Assembly (NCBI RefSeq): GCF_016881005.1
Contig: NZ_JACOPV010000002.1
Coordinates: forward strand, 124,001 to 188,000
DNA: 64,000 nt
Source: Pseudomonas arcuscaelestis
GTDB taxonomy: Bacteria > Pseudomonadota > Gammaproteobacteria > Pseudomonadales > Pseudomonadaceae
Direction of reading: 5' to 3'
Position 1 is the stretch's first letter. Each line of letters starts with the position of its first letter. Positions 26,501 through 35,815 of the stretch are shown piece by piece. The notes beneath the pieces were generated by a model, which did not search any database, had not been told where the DNA came from, and saw only the letters and a program-made list of their open reading frames with translations. A program made the translations under genes and the position numbers.

Positions 26501-28243
26501 ATGTCACGCGTTCTCATAGCCGATGAGCATCCGATAACCCGGCATGCGGTTCGACTGCTGCTGGAGGAAGAACGCCATACCATTATTGGCGAGGCAGTGG
26601 ATGGCCTGGAAGCACTGGGCATGGTCACCAGCCTCAGGCCCGACCTGCTGATCATTGATGTCGATCTTTCCCGGGTCACCGGCCTGGACGTCATCAGGCG
26701 CCTGCGGGCAAGGGGCATCACTCAGCCGATTCTTGGCTTCAGCACCCAGGACTCAGAGCACTTGGTCAGCCGCTTTCTGCAGGCAGGCGCTTCTGGCTTC
26801 GTCAGCAAGCATCAGCAAAGCGAGGTACTCAAAGAGGCCGTCGCCGTGCTGCTACGCGGCCAAACCTACTTCCCAAGTACGATGTTGGGTAGCGTTCATA
26901 AAGGTAATCTGAAGGAAAACGATGCCGAGCGAATCGCCGCGCTTTCCAACCGTGAACTGAGCGTGCTTGGCTTGCTCGCCAGTGGTCATAGTAACCAGGA
27001 GATTGCCAGCGAGCTGACCATCAGTGAGAAATCGGTAAGCACATACCGCGCGCGAATGCGGGTAAAGCTCAATCTGCACAGCATGATCGAGCTGATCGAT
27101 TTTGCCCGACGCAACCGTCTTGCATCGTCGACCAAATTGCTCGCAGCGCCAACCAACGAAACCGATGCGCAAAGCTCCATGTGGCGCTCCATGGTTGAAA
27201 GCCTGCCCGGGGCCTTCTATGTGCGCGACACCCAAGCCCGGTTGTTGTATGCCAACCCCGCGCATCTGCAGATGTATAACGCCAACCTGGAAAGCGTTCT
27301 GGGCACCCGCACCACGGAAGTGGACTGGTACACACCCAAAGATGCAACCAACATGTTGGTGTTCCTGCAGCGGGAAATTGCGGAGCAACGTTCGTTCGAC
27401 AAGGATATCGAGCTGAACATCCACGGCGATCGTCGCGTCCTCCATCACTGGGGAACGCCCTACCGTGACCAGGAAGGCAATCTGCTTGGCATGGTCTGCT
27501 GCAGCACGGATATTACCCAGCGCTATGAACAACTCGATGGCCTGCGCGTGCGTGCCGAAAAAGCCGAGTTGGCCCAGCAACAACTGACCGAACTGCTGGC
27601 CAGCATCAGCCAGCAACTGGGTGACGGGCTGACTTCCCTGGCAGATACCCTGGTGGCTGAAGATGCTGCACAGGTGGCCGCGCGACTCCAGGTGCAGCAA
27701 TTGCAACAGCACTTGAACTGCTTGCACGATGCGCTGACCCAGCCAAGCGATGATGACGCGCAGATAGGCCCGATTGATATCGCCCAGGTGCTGGCCGTGG
27801 TAACCGGCAAACTGCGCACCTCTGCCGATACAAAGCGCCTGAAGCAGTACATTGAAGTCAACGAGCCATCGCACTTGAGTGTCACGGTACACAGGAAACG
27901 CTTGTTCGATCTGCTGCTTCATCTGGGCCGCTATGTCATTGATTTGACCTGCGATGGCGAAGTCCGTTGGAAAGTCGTGGCCACGGTCAAAGACATGAAC
28001 CTGGGTGCCAGGCTCAGCATTGAAGGGATCCCCCTGAACAATGTGCAAGCCCGGCGCTCCTATTCGCTGTCGGAGCTGACACACGAATCCGACGCAGCAG
28101 GGGCCAAGCGCAACAGCCTGGACTTGAACATCGCCCGACACTTAGCCCTGCAACTGGGCGCTGAACTTCACATTACCCGCGGTGCCGAGAACAGCGTGAC
28201 AACCACCTTGCACCTGTTATTGCCACTGGCGCCTCGCACATGA
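26501..28243 (+). CDS. Receiver-LuxR-PAS-degenerate kinase regulator (copy 1)
   Basis: A 580-residue single-chain regulator. Residues 1-115 form a receiver with Asp8-Glu9, phosphoacceptor Asp53 and Lys103. Residues about 145-210 form a LuxR helix-turn-helix (LSNRELSVLGLLASGHSNQE). A PAS domain follows (PGAFYVRDTQARLLYANPA, about 230-350), like those of BvgS/EvgS sensors. The tail resembles a kinase dimerisation plus ATPase region, but the usual SHE-phosphoacceptor His is replaced (SISQQLGDG) and the ATPase glycine boxes are gone (NSLDLNIARHLALQLG). It looks like BvgA joined to part of BvgS. It is divergent from the pertactin-like autotransporter and probably controls it. The ATG has GAGG upstream. 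Confidence 0.92.
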   Translation: MSRVLIADEHPITRHAVRLLLEEERHTIIGEAVDGLEALGMVTSLRPDLLIIDVDLSRVTGLDVIRRLRARGITQPILGFSTQDSEHLVSRFLQAGASGFVSKHQQSEVLKEAVAVLLRGQTYFPSTMLGSVHKGNLKENDAERIAALSNRELSVLGLLASGHSNQEIASELTISEKSVSTYRARMRVKLNLHSMIELIDFARRNRLASSTKLLAAPTNETDAQSSMWRSMVESLPGAFYVRDTQARLLYANPAHLQMYNANLESVLGTRTTEVDWYTPKDATNMLVFLQREIAEQRSFDKDIELNIHGDRRVLHHWGTPYRDQEGNLLGMVCCSTDITQRYEQLDGLRVRAEKAELAQQQLTELLASISQQLGDGLTSLADTLVAEDAAQVAARLQVQQLQQHLNCLHDALTQPSDDDAQIGPIDIAQVLAVVTGKLRTSADTKRLKQYIEVNEPSHLSVTVHRKRLFDLLLHLGRYVIDLTCDGEVRWKVVATVKDMNLGARLSIEGIPLNNVQARRSYSLSELTHESDAAGAKRNSLDLNIARHLALQLGAELHITRGAENSVTTTLHLLLPLAPRT

Positions 28244-28261
28244 CACGTAGCGCATGCCCCC

Positions 28262-29677
28262 TCAAAGCTGGACCGCCTTGATCTCGACAAACTCGGCCAA
28301 GCCTTCCTCGCCCCATTCACGGCCATTGCCTGACTGTTTGTAACCACCAAACGGCGCCTGGTAGTTGAATGCCGCACCGTTGAGGAAACACTGCCCGGCG
28401 CGCAGTTGCCGGGCCAGTGCCATGGCGTGTTGGCGATCTGCCGCCCACACGGCGCTGGACAAACCAAACGGCGAATCGTTGGCCAAGGCAATCGCCTGGG
28501 CTTCGTCCTGGTAGGGAATCAGGCACAACACCGGGCCGAAGATTTCTTCCTGGGCGATACGCATGCGGTTGTCGACGTCTGCGAACAGCGTCGGCTGCAC
28601 GTAGAAACCGCGCTCAAGGTCAGTCGGGGCCTGGCCACCACAGAGCAAGCGGGCACCTTCCTCCTGGCCAACACGTACATAGTCCAGCACGGTGCGCCGT
28701 TGACTCGCCGAACACATCGGGCCCAGAAAACTCGCTGGGTCCAGCGGGTGCCCCATGGTCAGGCTACGGGTTTCGGCCAGGGCGATCTCTACTGCTTCGG
28801 CATAGCGACTGGTGGGCAGCAGCATGCGCGTCAACGCGGTGCAGGTTTGGCCCGAGTTGATCATCACGTCCTGCACGCCGTAGCGCACAGCGGCTTGAAG
28901 ATCAGCGTCAGCGGTAATCAGCAGCGGCGACTTGCCACCCAGTTCCAGGCATACACGCTTTACCGTCGGCGCAGCGGCCTGGGCTACGCGCACACCGGCA
29001 CCGGTTGAGCCGGTAAATGACACCATGTCGACCTGTGGATGCCGGGCCAGCGCTTCGCCAACCTTCGCGCCCGGCCCACTGACCAGGTTGAACACCCCTG
29101 GTGGCAGGCCGATCGCTTCAATCATTTCTGCCAGGAGGAAGGCATGCAGCGGGGTTTCCTGGCTTGGCTTGACCACCACCGTACAGCCTGCAGCCAGCGC
29201 CGGGGCCAATTTGCCGATCAATTGGTGCAGCGGGTAGTTCCAGGGATTGATGAACGCGCAGACGCCGACGGCCTCGCGATACACCCGTGAGTTGCCAACC
29301 TCGCGTACCTCGTCCATCAAGCCGGCCAGTTCGATGTACTGTTCAAGGCCGGCAATCGGCCCGTCTACCTGTACGCTACGGCACCATTGAACCGGCATTC
29401 CCAGCTCGGTGGTAATGACACTGGCCATTTCCTCGGCGCGCATGTTCAGTTGTGCAACCAGGGCCTGAATGAAGGCTGCGCGTACACGCGAGGGCGACCG
29501 AGACCAATCGGCGAAGGCCTGCCGCGCTGCAGCCACGGCGCGATTGACGTCGTGCTCATCACCCAATGGCACACGGCCGGCGACGGTTTCGCTGGCCGGA
29601 TCGATCACCTCGGCCAGGCCTCGCCCCGATGGCACCTGCCAGCTGCCATCGATAAACAAGCGGGAATATTCACGCAT
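28262..29677 (-). CDS. Aldehyde dehydrogenase of the arginine transaminase cluster
   Basis: A 471-residue NAD(P)-dependent aldehyde dehydrogenase. The catalytic Cys279 (NSGQTCTA), Glu245 (ELGGKSP), cofactor region FTGSTGAG (221-228) and Asn in INPWNYPL are all present. The ATG overlaps the aruH stop by 8 bp, so it is translationally coupled as the last gene of the leftward aru operon. The expected substrate is 4-guanidinobutyraldehyde, made by AruI from 2-ketoarginine. P. aeruginosa uses the unlinked KauB for this step, and this protein is shorter than KauB, so the assignment comes from operon context rather than orthology. Confidence 0.92.
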   Translation of the reverse strand: MREYSRLFIDGSWQVPSGRGLAEVIDPASETVAGRVPLGDEHDVNRAVAAARQAFADWSRSPSRVRAAFIQALVAQLNMRAEEMASVITTELGMPVQWCRSVQVDGPIAGLEQYIELAGLMDEVREVGNSRVYREAVGVCAFINPWNYPLHQLIGKLAPALAAGCTVVVKPSQETPLHAFLLAEMIEAIGLPPGVFNLVSGPGAKVGEALARHPQVDMVSFTGSTGAGVRVAQAAAPTVKRVCLELGGKSPLLITADADLQAAVRYGVQDVMINSGQTCTALTRMLLPTSRYAEAVEIALAETRSLTMGHPLDPASFLGPMCSASQRRTVLDYVRVGQEEGARLLCGGQAPTDLERGFYVQPTLFADVDNRMRIAQEEIFGPVLCLIPYQDEAQAIALANDSPFGLSSAVWAADRQHAMALARQLRAGQCFLNGAAFNYQAPFGGYKQSGNGREWGEEGLAEFVEIKAVQL

Positions 29678-30860
29678 TGACCTTGCTCTCCATCAATTGC
29701 GCGGCGCAGCGGGCGATACGCTGGCAAGCGTCGAGCAGTTTCGCGTCCGCCAGCACCAGGCCCAGGCGGATATGGCCGGCAGCGCTCGGCCCAAAGGCTT
29801 CACCCGCCAGCACCGAGACGCCATGGCGATCCAGCAGACGATTGGAAAACGCCTGGGCGCTGAGGCCTGTTTCGCGAATGTCGACCATCACGAACATGCC
29901 ACCGTCAGGCTTGAGCGCCTTCAGGCCCGGGCAATCGGCCAGGGTCTGGCACACCAGGTCGCGGCGCTGGCGGTAGGCTTCACGCATCGCCTCAAGCTGC
30001 GGCAGTGGTTGTTCCAGTGCCACAACGGCAGCATCCTGGATGAATTCCGGCGAGCCATAGAGCATGCACAAGGCGAGGTTTTCCAGGTGCGTGGCCAGGG
30101 CCTGCGAACCGACCACCCAACCCACCCGCCACCCGGTCATGGCATGGGACTTGGACAAGCTGTTCAGGGTTGCCGTACGCTGCGCCATGCCCGGCAGGCT
30201 GCCCGGACTGATGTGCTCGCCTTCATACAGCAGTTCGCTGTAGACCTCGTCGGAGATCAGCCATAGATCATGGCTAATGCACAGCTCGGCCAGGGCTTGC
30301 CAGGTCGCGCGTGGCAGGCTCGCACCTGACGGGTTGTGTGGGCTGTTCAGCGCCAGCGCACGGGTGCGAGGAGTGATCCGTGCGGCAACATCCTCGGGGC
30401 ACACCCGAAAGCCGTTCTCCGGTCGCACCGGCACCGGGATCACAGTCGCGCCGCAAGCGCCGAATACCGCCTCATAGGTGACATACATCGGTTCGGCAAC
30501 AATCACCTCGTCACCGGGATTGAGCACACACTGGGCGACACAGAACAAAGCGCACTGCGCACCGGCCAGCACGGTCACCTGGTCGGCGTGCACCGTTTGG
30601 CCGCTGCGCTGCTGATGGCGATTGGCAATGGCCTGGCGCAGGGCAAGTTTGCCGCGCACGTCCGCATAATGGGTGTGGCCGCTGCGCAAACTGTCGATGG
30701 CAGCCTGCACGATCGGCGTCGGGGTGTCGAAATCCGGGTCTCCCACCGACAGCAAGAGAATGTCCTGACCTTGGGCCTGCAGGTCCAGGGCGCGGTAGTG
30801 AATGTCCCAGGCGGCGGCACCGTCACCGGCAATACGTTGAGTTAGATCGGAAAAGCGCAT
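29670..30860 (-). CDS. aruH: Arginine:pyruvate transaminase
   Basis: A 396-residue fold-type I PLP aminotransferase. Lys237 in NSLSKSHAMTGWRVGWV is the PLP lysine; LNSPHNPSGASLP and SDEVYSELLYEGEH are the usual Asn and Asp/Tyr cofactor contacts. The N-terminus (RIAGDGAAAWDIHYRAL) and other stretches match P. aeruginosa AruH as I recall it. It transfers the alpha-amino group of L-arginine to pyruvate, giving 2-ketoarginine and alanine. AGGA precedes the ATG. It lies 27 bp after aruI and overlaps the aldehyde dehydrogenase by 8 bp. Confidence 0.94.
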   Translation of the reverse strand: MRFSDLTQRIAGDGAAAWDIHYRALDLQAQGQDILLLSVGDPDFDTPTPIVQAAIDSLRSGHTHYADVRGKLALRQAIANRHQQRSGQTVHADQVTVLAGAQCALFCVAQCVLNPGDEVIVAEPMYVTYEAVFGACGATVIPVPVRPENGFRVCPEDVAARITPRTRALALNSPHNPSGASLPRATWQALAELCISHDLWLISDEVYSELLYEGEHISPGSLPGMAQRTATLNSLSKSHAMTGWRVGWVVGSQALATHLENLALCMLYGSPEFIQDAAVVALEQPLPQLEAMREAYRQRRDLVCQTLADCPGLKALKPDGGMFVMVDIRETGLSAQAFSNRLLDRHGVSVLAGEAFGPSAAGHIRLGLVLADAKLLDACQRIARCAAQLMESKVNA

Positions 30861-30887
30861 GGCAATCTTCCTGAGTAGGGTTGGACG

Positions 30888-32495
30888 TCAGCGAGCGCAG
30901 GCGTGTTTGAGCTCAATCAGGGTCACTGCATTGCGGGCAAAGCCTGCGCGCAGTTCCTGCTGCAGTTCGTCGAGGCTGCGTGGCTGGGCCACGGTGCAAC
31001 CGAACGCACGGCCCAGTCCGACAAAGTCCGGGTTGCGCGGCAGTACGCCAATGGGCTCGATATCGAGGCTGAGCATGTCGTCGCGGATCTGCCCCAGGGC
31101 GTCGTTGTTCCACAGCAGCACCACCAGCGGGCGATCCAGCTCTTCGACGGCCGTGGCCAATTCCTGGGCGGTGTAGAGGAAACCGCCATCACCCACCAGC
31201 ACCAGGCCAGGGCGATCATTGCTGGCAAACATGCCGCCGATGCCTGCGGGCAGGCCGTAGCCCAAGGTGCCGTAGCCGGTTGGATGCAACCAACTACGCG
31301 GCGCGCGGCTGCTGAAAGCGTAATTGCCGGTGTACGCCAGTTGCGTCATGTCGGTACTGATAAAAGCATTGTCGGGTAGCTCGGCAGCTATCCGATCAAG
31401 AATCGCCTGATGAATCGCCTGCAGCGGGCCATGCCCGGCCTTCACCGCTTGGCGCAGCGCCGCGACCGAAGCAATGGCGGCCTCGGGATTGCGATCGTTG
31501 CCTGGCAGGTGCTCCAGCAGGGCAGCAACGGTCAGTTGCGCATCTCCCTGCAAAGCCAGGGCGCAAGGATAGAAATCGTTGAACTTGCGTGCGTCGATGT
31601 CGACCCGTAGCAACTGACCATTGAGCGGCAGGCGCTCGCGCCAGAAATCGGTGTCGGCCATCTCGGTGCCCACCGCCAGTACCACATCGGCTTCGCCGAT
31701 CAGCGTCCAGCCCGGCTCTACACACAGGCTTGCACCGGCATTGAGGGGGGCGTCCGGGGCCAGCAGGCCTTTGCCGGCGACGCTGGTGAACAGCGGGGCT
31801 GCCAGCCTGGTGCTTAACTGCTGCAGCACATCGGCGGCCTGCAGCGCCCCGCCGCCGGCAATGATCATCGGCCGTTTGGCCGCGGCAAGTGTGGCTGCGG
31901 CCTGCTCCAGCAGACTGCCAGCAGGCAGGCCACGGCCAGGACGACGGACCACCTCCGTGCTCCAGTCACGCTTGACCGGTGCCGACAACACATCTAATGG
32001 AACCGAAATGTGCACCGGGCGCGGCCGTTCACTGTCAAACACCGCATAGGCGCGGGCGATAAGCTCGGGCAAGTCCTCGGCACTCAGCGCTACGGCGGAA
32101 AACGCCGTAATCGGCGCGGTCATCGCACGCTGATCCTGGGTTTCGTGCAGGCAGCCCCAGCCCTTGCCCAGGCTTGCGCTGTGGTTGACGCTGGATATCA
32201 CCAGCATCGCAATGGAGTCGGCATACGCTTGGCCGATAGCGGTGGCAGCGTTGGTGACGCCGGGGCCGGTAATGACAAAACACACCCCAGGCTTACCGCT
32301 GACCCGGGCATAGCCGTCGGCCATGAAACCTGCGCCCTGCTCATGGCGGGTAAGCACATGGCGGATACCGCTTCCGGGCAGGCCGCGATACAGCTCAAGC
32401 GTGTGCACGCCGGGAATGCCGAATACGGTATCGACGCCATAGTTGGCCAACAAGCGGACCAAGGCCTGGCCACCGGTCAATGGGCTATTGTGCAT
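30888..32495 (-). CDS. aruI: 2-ketoarginine decarboxylase (thiamine diphosphate enzyme)
   Basis: A 535-residue ThDP-dependent enzyme. The catalytic Glu52 is in TRHEQGAGFMADGYAR, and the ThDP/Mg motif runs from VGDGGFLYTAQEL to the LLWNN sequence. It matches P. aeruginosa AruI closely from memory (for example SLGKGWGCLHETQDQR and APRSWLHPTGYGTLGYGLPA). It decarboxylates 2-ketoarginine (5-guanidino-2-oxopentanoate) to 4-guanidinobutyraldehyde. Generic annotation would call it acetolactate synthase-like. GGAG precedes the ATG. It sits between the NDP-forming acyl-CoA ligase and aruH. Confidence 0.94.
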   Translation of the reverse strand: MHNSPLTGGQALVRLLANYGVDTVFGIPGVHTLELYRGLPGSGIRHVLTRHEQGAGFMADGYARVSGKPGVCFVITGPGVTNAATAIGQAYADSIAMLVISSVNHSASLGKGWGCLHETQDQRAMTAPITAFSAVALSAEDLPELIARAYAVFDSERPRPVHISVPLDVLSAPVKRDWSTEVVRRPGRGLPAGSLLEQAAATLAAAKRPMIIAGGGALQAADVLQQLSTRLAAPLFTSVAGKGLLAPDAPLNAGASLCVEPGWTLIGEADVVLAVGTEMADTDFWRERLPLNGQLLRVDIDARKFNDFYPCALALQGDAQLTVAALLEHLPGNDRNPEAAIASVAALRQAVKAGHGPLQAIHQAILDRIAAELPDNAFISTDMTQLAYTGNYAFSSRAPRSWLHPTGYGTLGYGLPAGIGGMFASNDRPGLVLVGDGGFLYTAQELATAVEELDRPLVVLLWNNDALGQIRDDMLSLDIEPIGVLPRNPDFVGLGRAFGCTVAQPRSLDELQQELRAGFARNAVTLIELKHACAR

Positions 32496-32505
32496 GTTGT
32501 TCTCC

Positions 32506-34605
32506 TTACGCCTGGCCGAGGCGAATCAACGCATCGACCGCGGTAGTGCCCTGAGCACCGACCATTAATGGGTTCACATCCAGCTCCAGCAATTGGCCGG
32601 CGTTCTCGCAGGCGTAATCCGCCACGGCGCGGATCGCCGCAACGAGTGCATCCAGATCTGCGCTTTGGCGACCGCGAAAGCCCTGCAGCAGGCTGGCGCT
32701 GCGAAGCCCGAGCACGGCGGCGCGAATGGCGCCGTCGGTGGTTGGCAGCAACAAGGTTCTACTGTCTTTGAGCAGCTCCACCAGAATGCCGCCGGCGCCG
32801 ATCACCAAGGCCAGACCGAAGTCGTCTTCGCGCTTGATGCCGACGATCAACTCGGCCAAGGGTGCGCGCGCCATCGGCTCAAGCAGGACCTGATCGAATG
32901 GCACGGTGGGGGCATAGGCGGCAATGTTTTCGCGCATCTTCTGCAGCGCGGCAGCCAGGGCCTGATCATCCGTCAGGTTGAGTGCGACGGCGCCTGCTTC
33001 GGTCTTGTGCGGCAACTGCGCGCTGACCGCCTTGAGCACTAATGGGTAGCCAACCGTTGCGCCAGCCTTGAGCGCTTGATCCACGCCACTCAACACGCCG
33101 GCGGGAATGGGCAGGCCGAACGCGTGTAGGGCCTGTTTGGAATCCCATTCATTGAGCAGTTGGCCGTCTGCGCTCAACGCTTGAGGGCACAATGGCACCA
33201 GGGCTGACTCGCCCAGCTCGAGCAAGGCCTGGCGGCGGCGCCGATAGGCGGCAATTCGCCCCCAAGCCGCCAAGCCGTCTTCGACACCTTGCAGCGCGGC
33301 AATACCGTGGCCATGCAAACGCTCGCGGGCACTGGCCGGCAGCAACTCAGGGAAGGCCGAGGTGACGAAGCCGATTTTGCCGTGGCGCTTGAGCGCGGCG
33401 CTGTAGAGCTCCAGCAACAGGTCGCACTCCTTGCGCTCGCCGGTAAATTGCGCCGGATAATCGAGCACCAGCATGGCCGCGTCGGCCTCGCTGCGCAGGG
33501 CGCTGTCGAGCATGCGCTCAAGCGCGACGCCATCGCCCCAGATCGCGGTGGTGAAATCCAGCGGGTTGACCAGGTTAGCATAGGCTGGCAGTACCTCGAC
33601 CAACTCATCGACCTGGCTGCTGGCGAGCTTGGGTAAGGTCAGCTCGTTGCGTTCGGCATAGTCGGCGATCAAGCCGGCGTCACCACCGGAGCAGGCCAGG
33701 GCAATCAGGCTGCGACCTTCAGGCAGCGTCCCACAGGCAGCGGCCTTCAGGGTTTCGGCGAAGCTTACCGGGCCACTGACACGAATAACCCCCAATCGCT
33801 GGAACAAGCTGTCGTACAGGGCGTCAGAGCCAGACAGCGAGCTGGTATGACTCAGGGCCAGCTCGGCGCCGATTTGTGACACCCCGGTTTTCAAGGCGAT
33901 GATCGGAATACCCTTCTCCAGTGCCTTGTGGGCTGCACGAGCGAAGCCGGGAACGTTTTTCAGCCCCTCCAGGTGCAGACCAATAGCAGTCACCCGAGGC
34001 TCATCAAGTAAAACATCCATCAGTTCGGCGATGCCCAGTTGCGCCTGATTGCCGACCGACGCCATGTAGGCCACCGGCAAGGAACGGTCACTCATGGACA
34101 GGTTGTATGCGAAGTTGCCACTCTGGGTCAGGATCGCTACGCCCTTCTCTACCGTTTTGCCGCCGTGCGCTACCGGCCACAGCGCACTGCTGTGCAAGTA
34201 ATCAAGCAGGCCATAACAGTTGGGGCCGAGCAACGCCATGGTCCCCGCAGCCTTGAGCAGTTGCTGTTGCAACGCCTGGCCTTCGGCGCCCGCCTCGGCA
34301 AAGCCCGAGGCGTAACAGATAGCCCCGCCGGCATCGATAGCTGCCAGTTCGGCCACGCAACTGAGCGTCAGCTCGCGATTGGTGGCGATGAATACGGCGT
34401 CCGGACCGCACGGCAGCTCGGACACGCTGCGAACACAGGGCACGCCTTCAAGCTGCTCGTGCTGCGGATTGACCAGCCACATCTGGCCTTGGTAACCGCC
34501 CTCGGCACAGCGCTTGAGCGCCCGAGCCATGCTGCGGCCTCCCACGAATGCCAAGTGACGCGGTGCGAGCAAACGCTTGAGGTTGTCACGAATCGATTGC
34601 GACAT
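32506..34605 (-). CDS. Acyl-CoA synthetase (NDP-forming) / acetate-CoA ligase family
   Basis: A 699-residue single-chain NDP-forming acyl-CoA synthetase. It has an N-terminal CoA-binding Rossmann domain (FVGGRSMARALKRCAEGGY, then GPNCYGLLDY), middle ligase domains with the phosphorylatable His in ALSHTSSLSGSD, and a C-terminal ATP-grasp domain (KAVSAQLPHKTEAGAV, then ELIVGIKRE). It makes an acyl-CoA from a carboxylate, or the reverse, via a phosphohistidine. It precedes aruI by 10 bp and follows an acyl-CoA dehydrogenase, the same order as PA4977-PA4980 in P. aeruginosa. Activation of 4-guanidinobutyrate or a related acid is possible but not shown. Confidence 0.92.
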   Translation of the reverse strand: MSQSIRDNLKRLLAPRHLAFVGGRSMARALKRCAEGGYQGQMWLVNPQHEQLEGVPCVRSVSELPCGPDAVFIATNRELTLSCVAELAAIDAGGAICYASGFAEAGAEGQALQQQLLKAAGTMALLGPNCYGLLDYLHSSALWPVAHGGKTVEKGVAILTQSGNFAYNLSMSDRSLPVAYMASVGNQAQLGIAELMDVLLDEPRVTAIGLHLEGLKNVPGFARAAHKALEKGIPIIALKTGVSQIGAELALSHTSSLSGSDALYDSLFQRLGVIRVSGPVSFAETLKAAACGTLPEGRSLIALACSGGDAGLIADYAERNELTLPKLASSQVDELVEVLPAYANLVNPLDFTTAIWGDGVALERMLDSALRSEADAAMLVLDYPAQFTGERKECDLLLELYSAALKRHGKIGFVTSAFPELLPASARERLHGHGIAALQGVEDGLAAWGRIAAYRRRRQALLELGESALVPLCPQALSADGQLLNEWDSKQALHAFGLPIPAGVLSGVDQALKAGATVGYPLVLKAVSAQLPHKTEAGAVALNLTDDQALAAALQKMRENIAAYAPTVPFDQVLLEPMARAPLAELIVGIKREDDFGLALVIGAGGILVELLKDSRTLLLPTTDGAIRAAVLGLRSASLLQGFRGRQSADLDALVAAIRAVADYACENAGQLLELDVNPLMVGAQGTTAVDALIRLGQA

Positions 34606-34623
34606 AGGAATTCTCCGGCCCGA

Positions 34624-35784
34624 TCAACGCAACAGGGGGCGCAACAGTTCACGGGAAATAATGTGCCGCTGGATCTCCGAAGTGCCCTCCCAGATCCGTT
34701 CGATCCGCGCGTTACGCCAGATCCGCTCTACCGGGCCTTCATCCATCAGGCCCATGCCGCCGAAGATTTGCACGGCTTCGTCAGCGACCTTGCCCAGTAC
34801 CTCACTGGCAAACAACTTAGCCATGCCGGCTTCACCATCGGTCATGCTGCCCTGATCCATCTTCCAGGCCGTGTGCAAGGTCAGCAGCTCAGCGGCGCGG
34901 ATTTGCGTGGCCATGTCGGCAAGCTTGAACGACACCCCCTGATAAGTACCAATTGGCTGGCCGAACTGCTTGCGATCCGCGGCCCATTGCAACGACACAT
35001 CCAAGGCCCGCTGAGCTTGGCCGACGCAGTTGGCGGCAACCATCACCCGCCCGGCGGTCAACCAGGCATTGGCCACTTCCCAGCCTTTGCCGACTTCGCC
35101 CAGCACCTTGTTGGCAGGTACCCGACAATCGTCAAAGAACATCTCGTAGGTGTGATAACCGCGGTTACTTACGCACTTGGGGCCGCGGCGAATGGTCATG
35201 CCGGGGGTACCACGGTCCACCAGGAAGGCGGTGACCGCGTTGCGTTTGCGGCCATTGTGTTCGTAGGTGTCAGTCACGGCGAAGACAATGGCGAAATCGG
35301 CATGCCCGGCATGGCTGATGAAATGCTTGCTGCCGTTGAGGACGAAATCGTCGCCCTCACGCACCGCGCGGGTCTTGATGGCGTTGGCGTCGGAGCCTGC
35401 ACCCGGCTCGGTCAAGGCAAAGCAGTCGACCTTCTCACCTTGAATGCAAGGCAACAGGTAGTCGTTGATCTGCTCGTCCTTGCAGGCCATGAGGATTTTC
35501 GACGGGCGCGCGACAAACACATGCACCGCCCACGACACTTTGGACAATTCGCGTTCGATCAGGGCCTGGGAGACGTAATCCAGACCGCCACCACCTACTT
35601 CCTCGGGCATGTTGAAGGCGTAGAAGCCGGCAGCAATCGCTTTGCCACGAATTTGCGCGGCCAACTCCGGCGAGACCTCGTCGGCGCGATCGACTGCTTC
35701 CTCGTGCGGCAACAACTCTTTGGCAACAAAACTGCGTACGGCTTCCACCAACATTTCTTGTTCTTGGGTCAGTTGGAAATTCAT
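34624..35784 (-). CDS. Acyl-CoA dehydrogenase
   Basis: A 386-residue flavoprotein of the medium/short-chain acyl-CoA dehydrogenase fold. Landmarks are CFALTEPGAGSDANAIKT (FAD/substrate loop), NGSKHFISHAG, the QIFGGMGLMDEGPVERIWRN region and the C-terminal IWEGTSEIQRHIIS. The Glu of EGTSEIQ sits at the usual flavin-adjacent site. The ATG at 35784 has AGGA and gives the standard MNFQLTQEQ start; the frame is open a further 57 codons into the upstream enoyl-CoA hydratase-like gene without support. Alpha,beta-dehydrogenation of a CoA ester in the aru cluster is likely; substrate unproven. Confidence 0.92.
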   Translation of the reverse strand: MNFQLTQEQEMLVEAVRSFVAKELLPHEEAVDRADEVSPELAAQIRGKAIAAGFYAFNMPEEVGGGGLDYVSQALIERELSKVSWAVHVFVARPSKILMACKDEQINDYLLPCIQGEKVDCFALTEPGAGSDANAIKTRAVREGDDFVLNGSKHFISHAGHADFAIVFAVTDTYEHNGRKRNAVTAFLVDRGTPGMTIRRGPKCVSNRGYHTYEMFFDDCRVPANKVLGEVGKGWEVANAWLTAGRVMVAANCVGQAQRALDVSLQWAADRKQFGQPIGTYQGVSFKLADMATQIRAAELLTLHTAWKMDQGSMTDGEAGMAKLFASEVLGKVADEAVQIFGGMGLMDEGPVERIWRNARIERIWEGTSEIQRHIISRELLRPLLR

Positions 35785-35815
35785 GGAATGTTCCTGAAGA
35801 AGGTGTTGTAAGTAA

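Noticed and set aside
34039..35811. Rightward ORF of 590 codons
   Set aside because: It is antisense to the acyl-CoA ligase and acyl-CoA dehydrogenase, has no family resemblance and no ribosome site, and is typical of GC-rich shadow frames.
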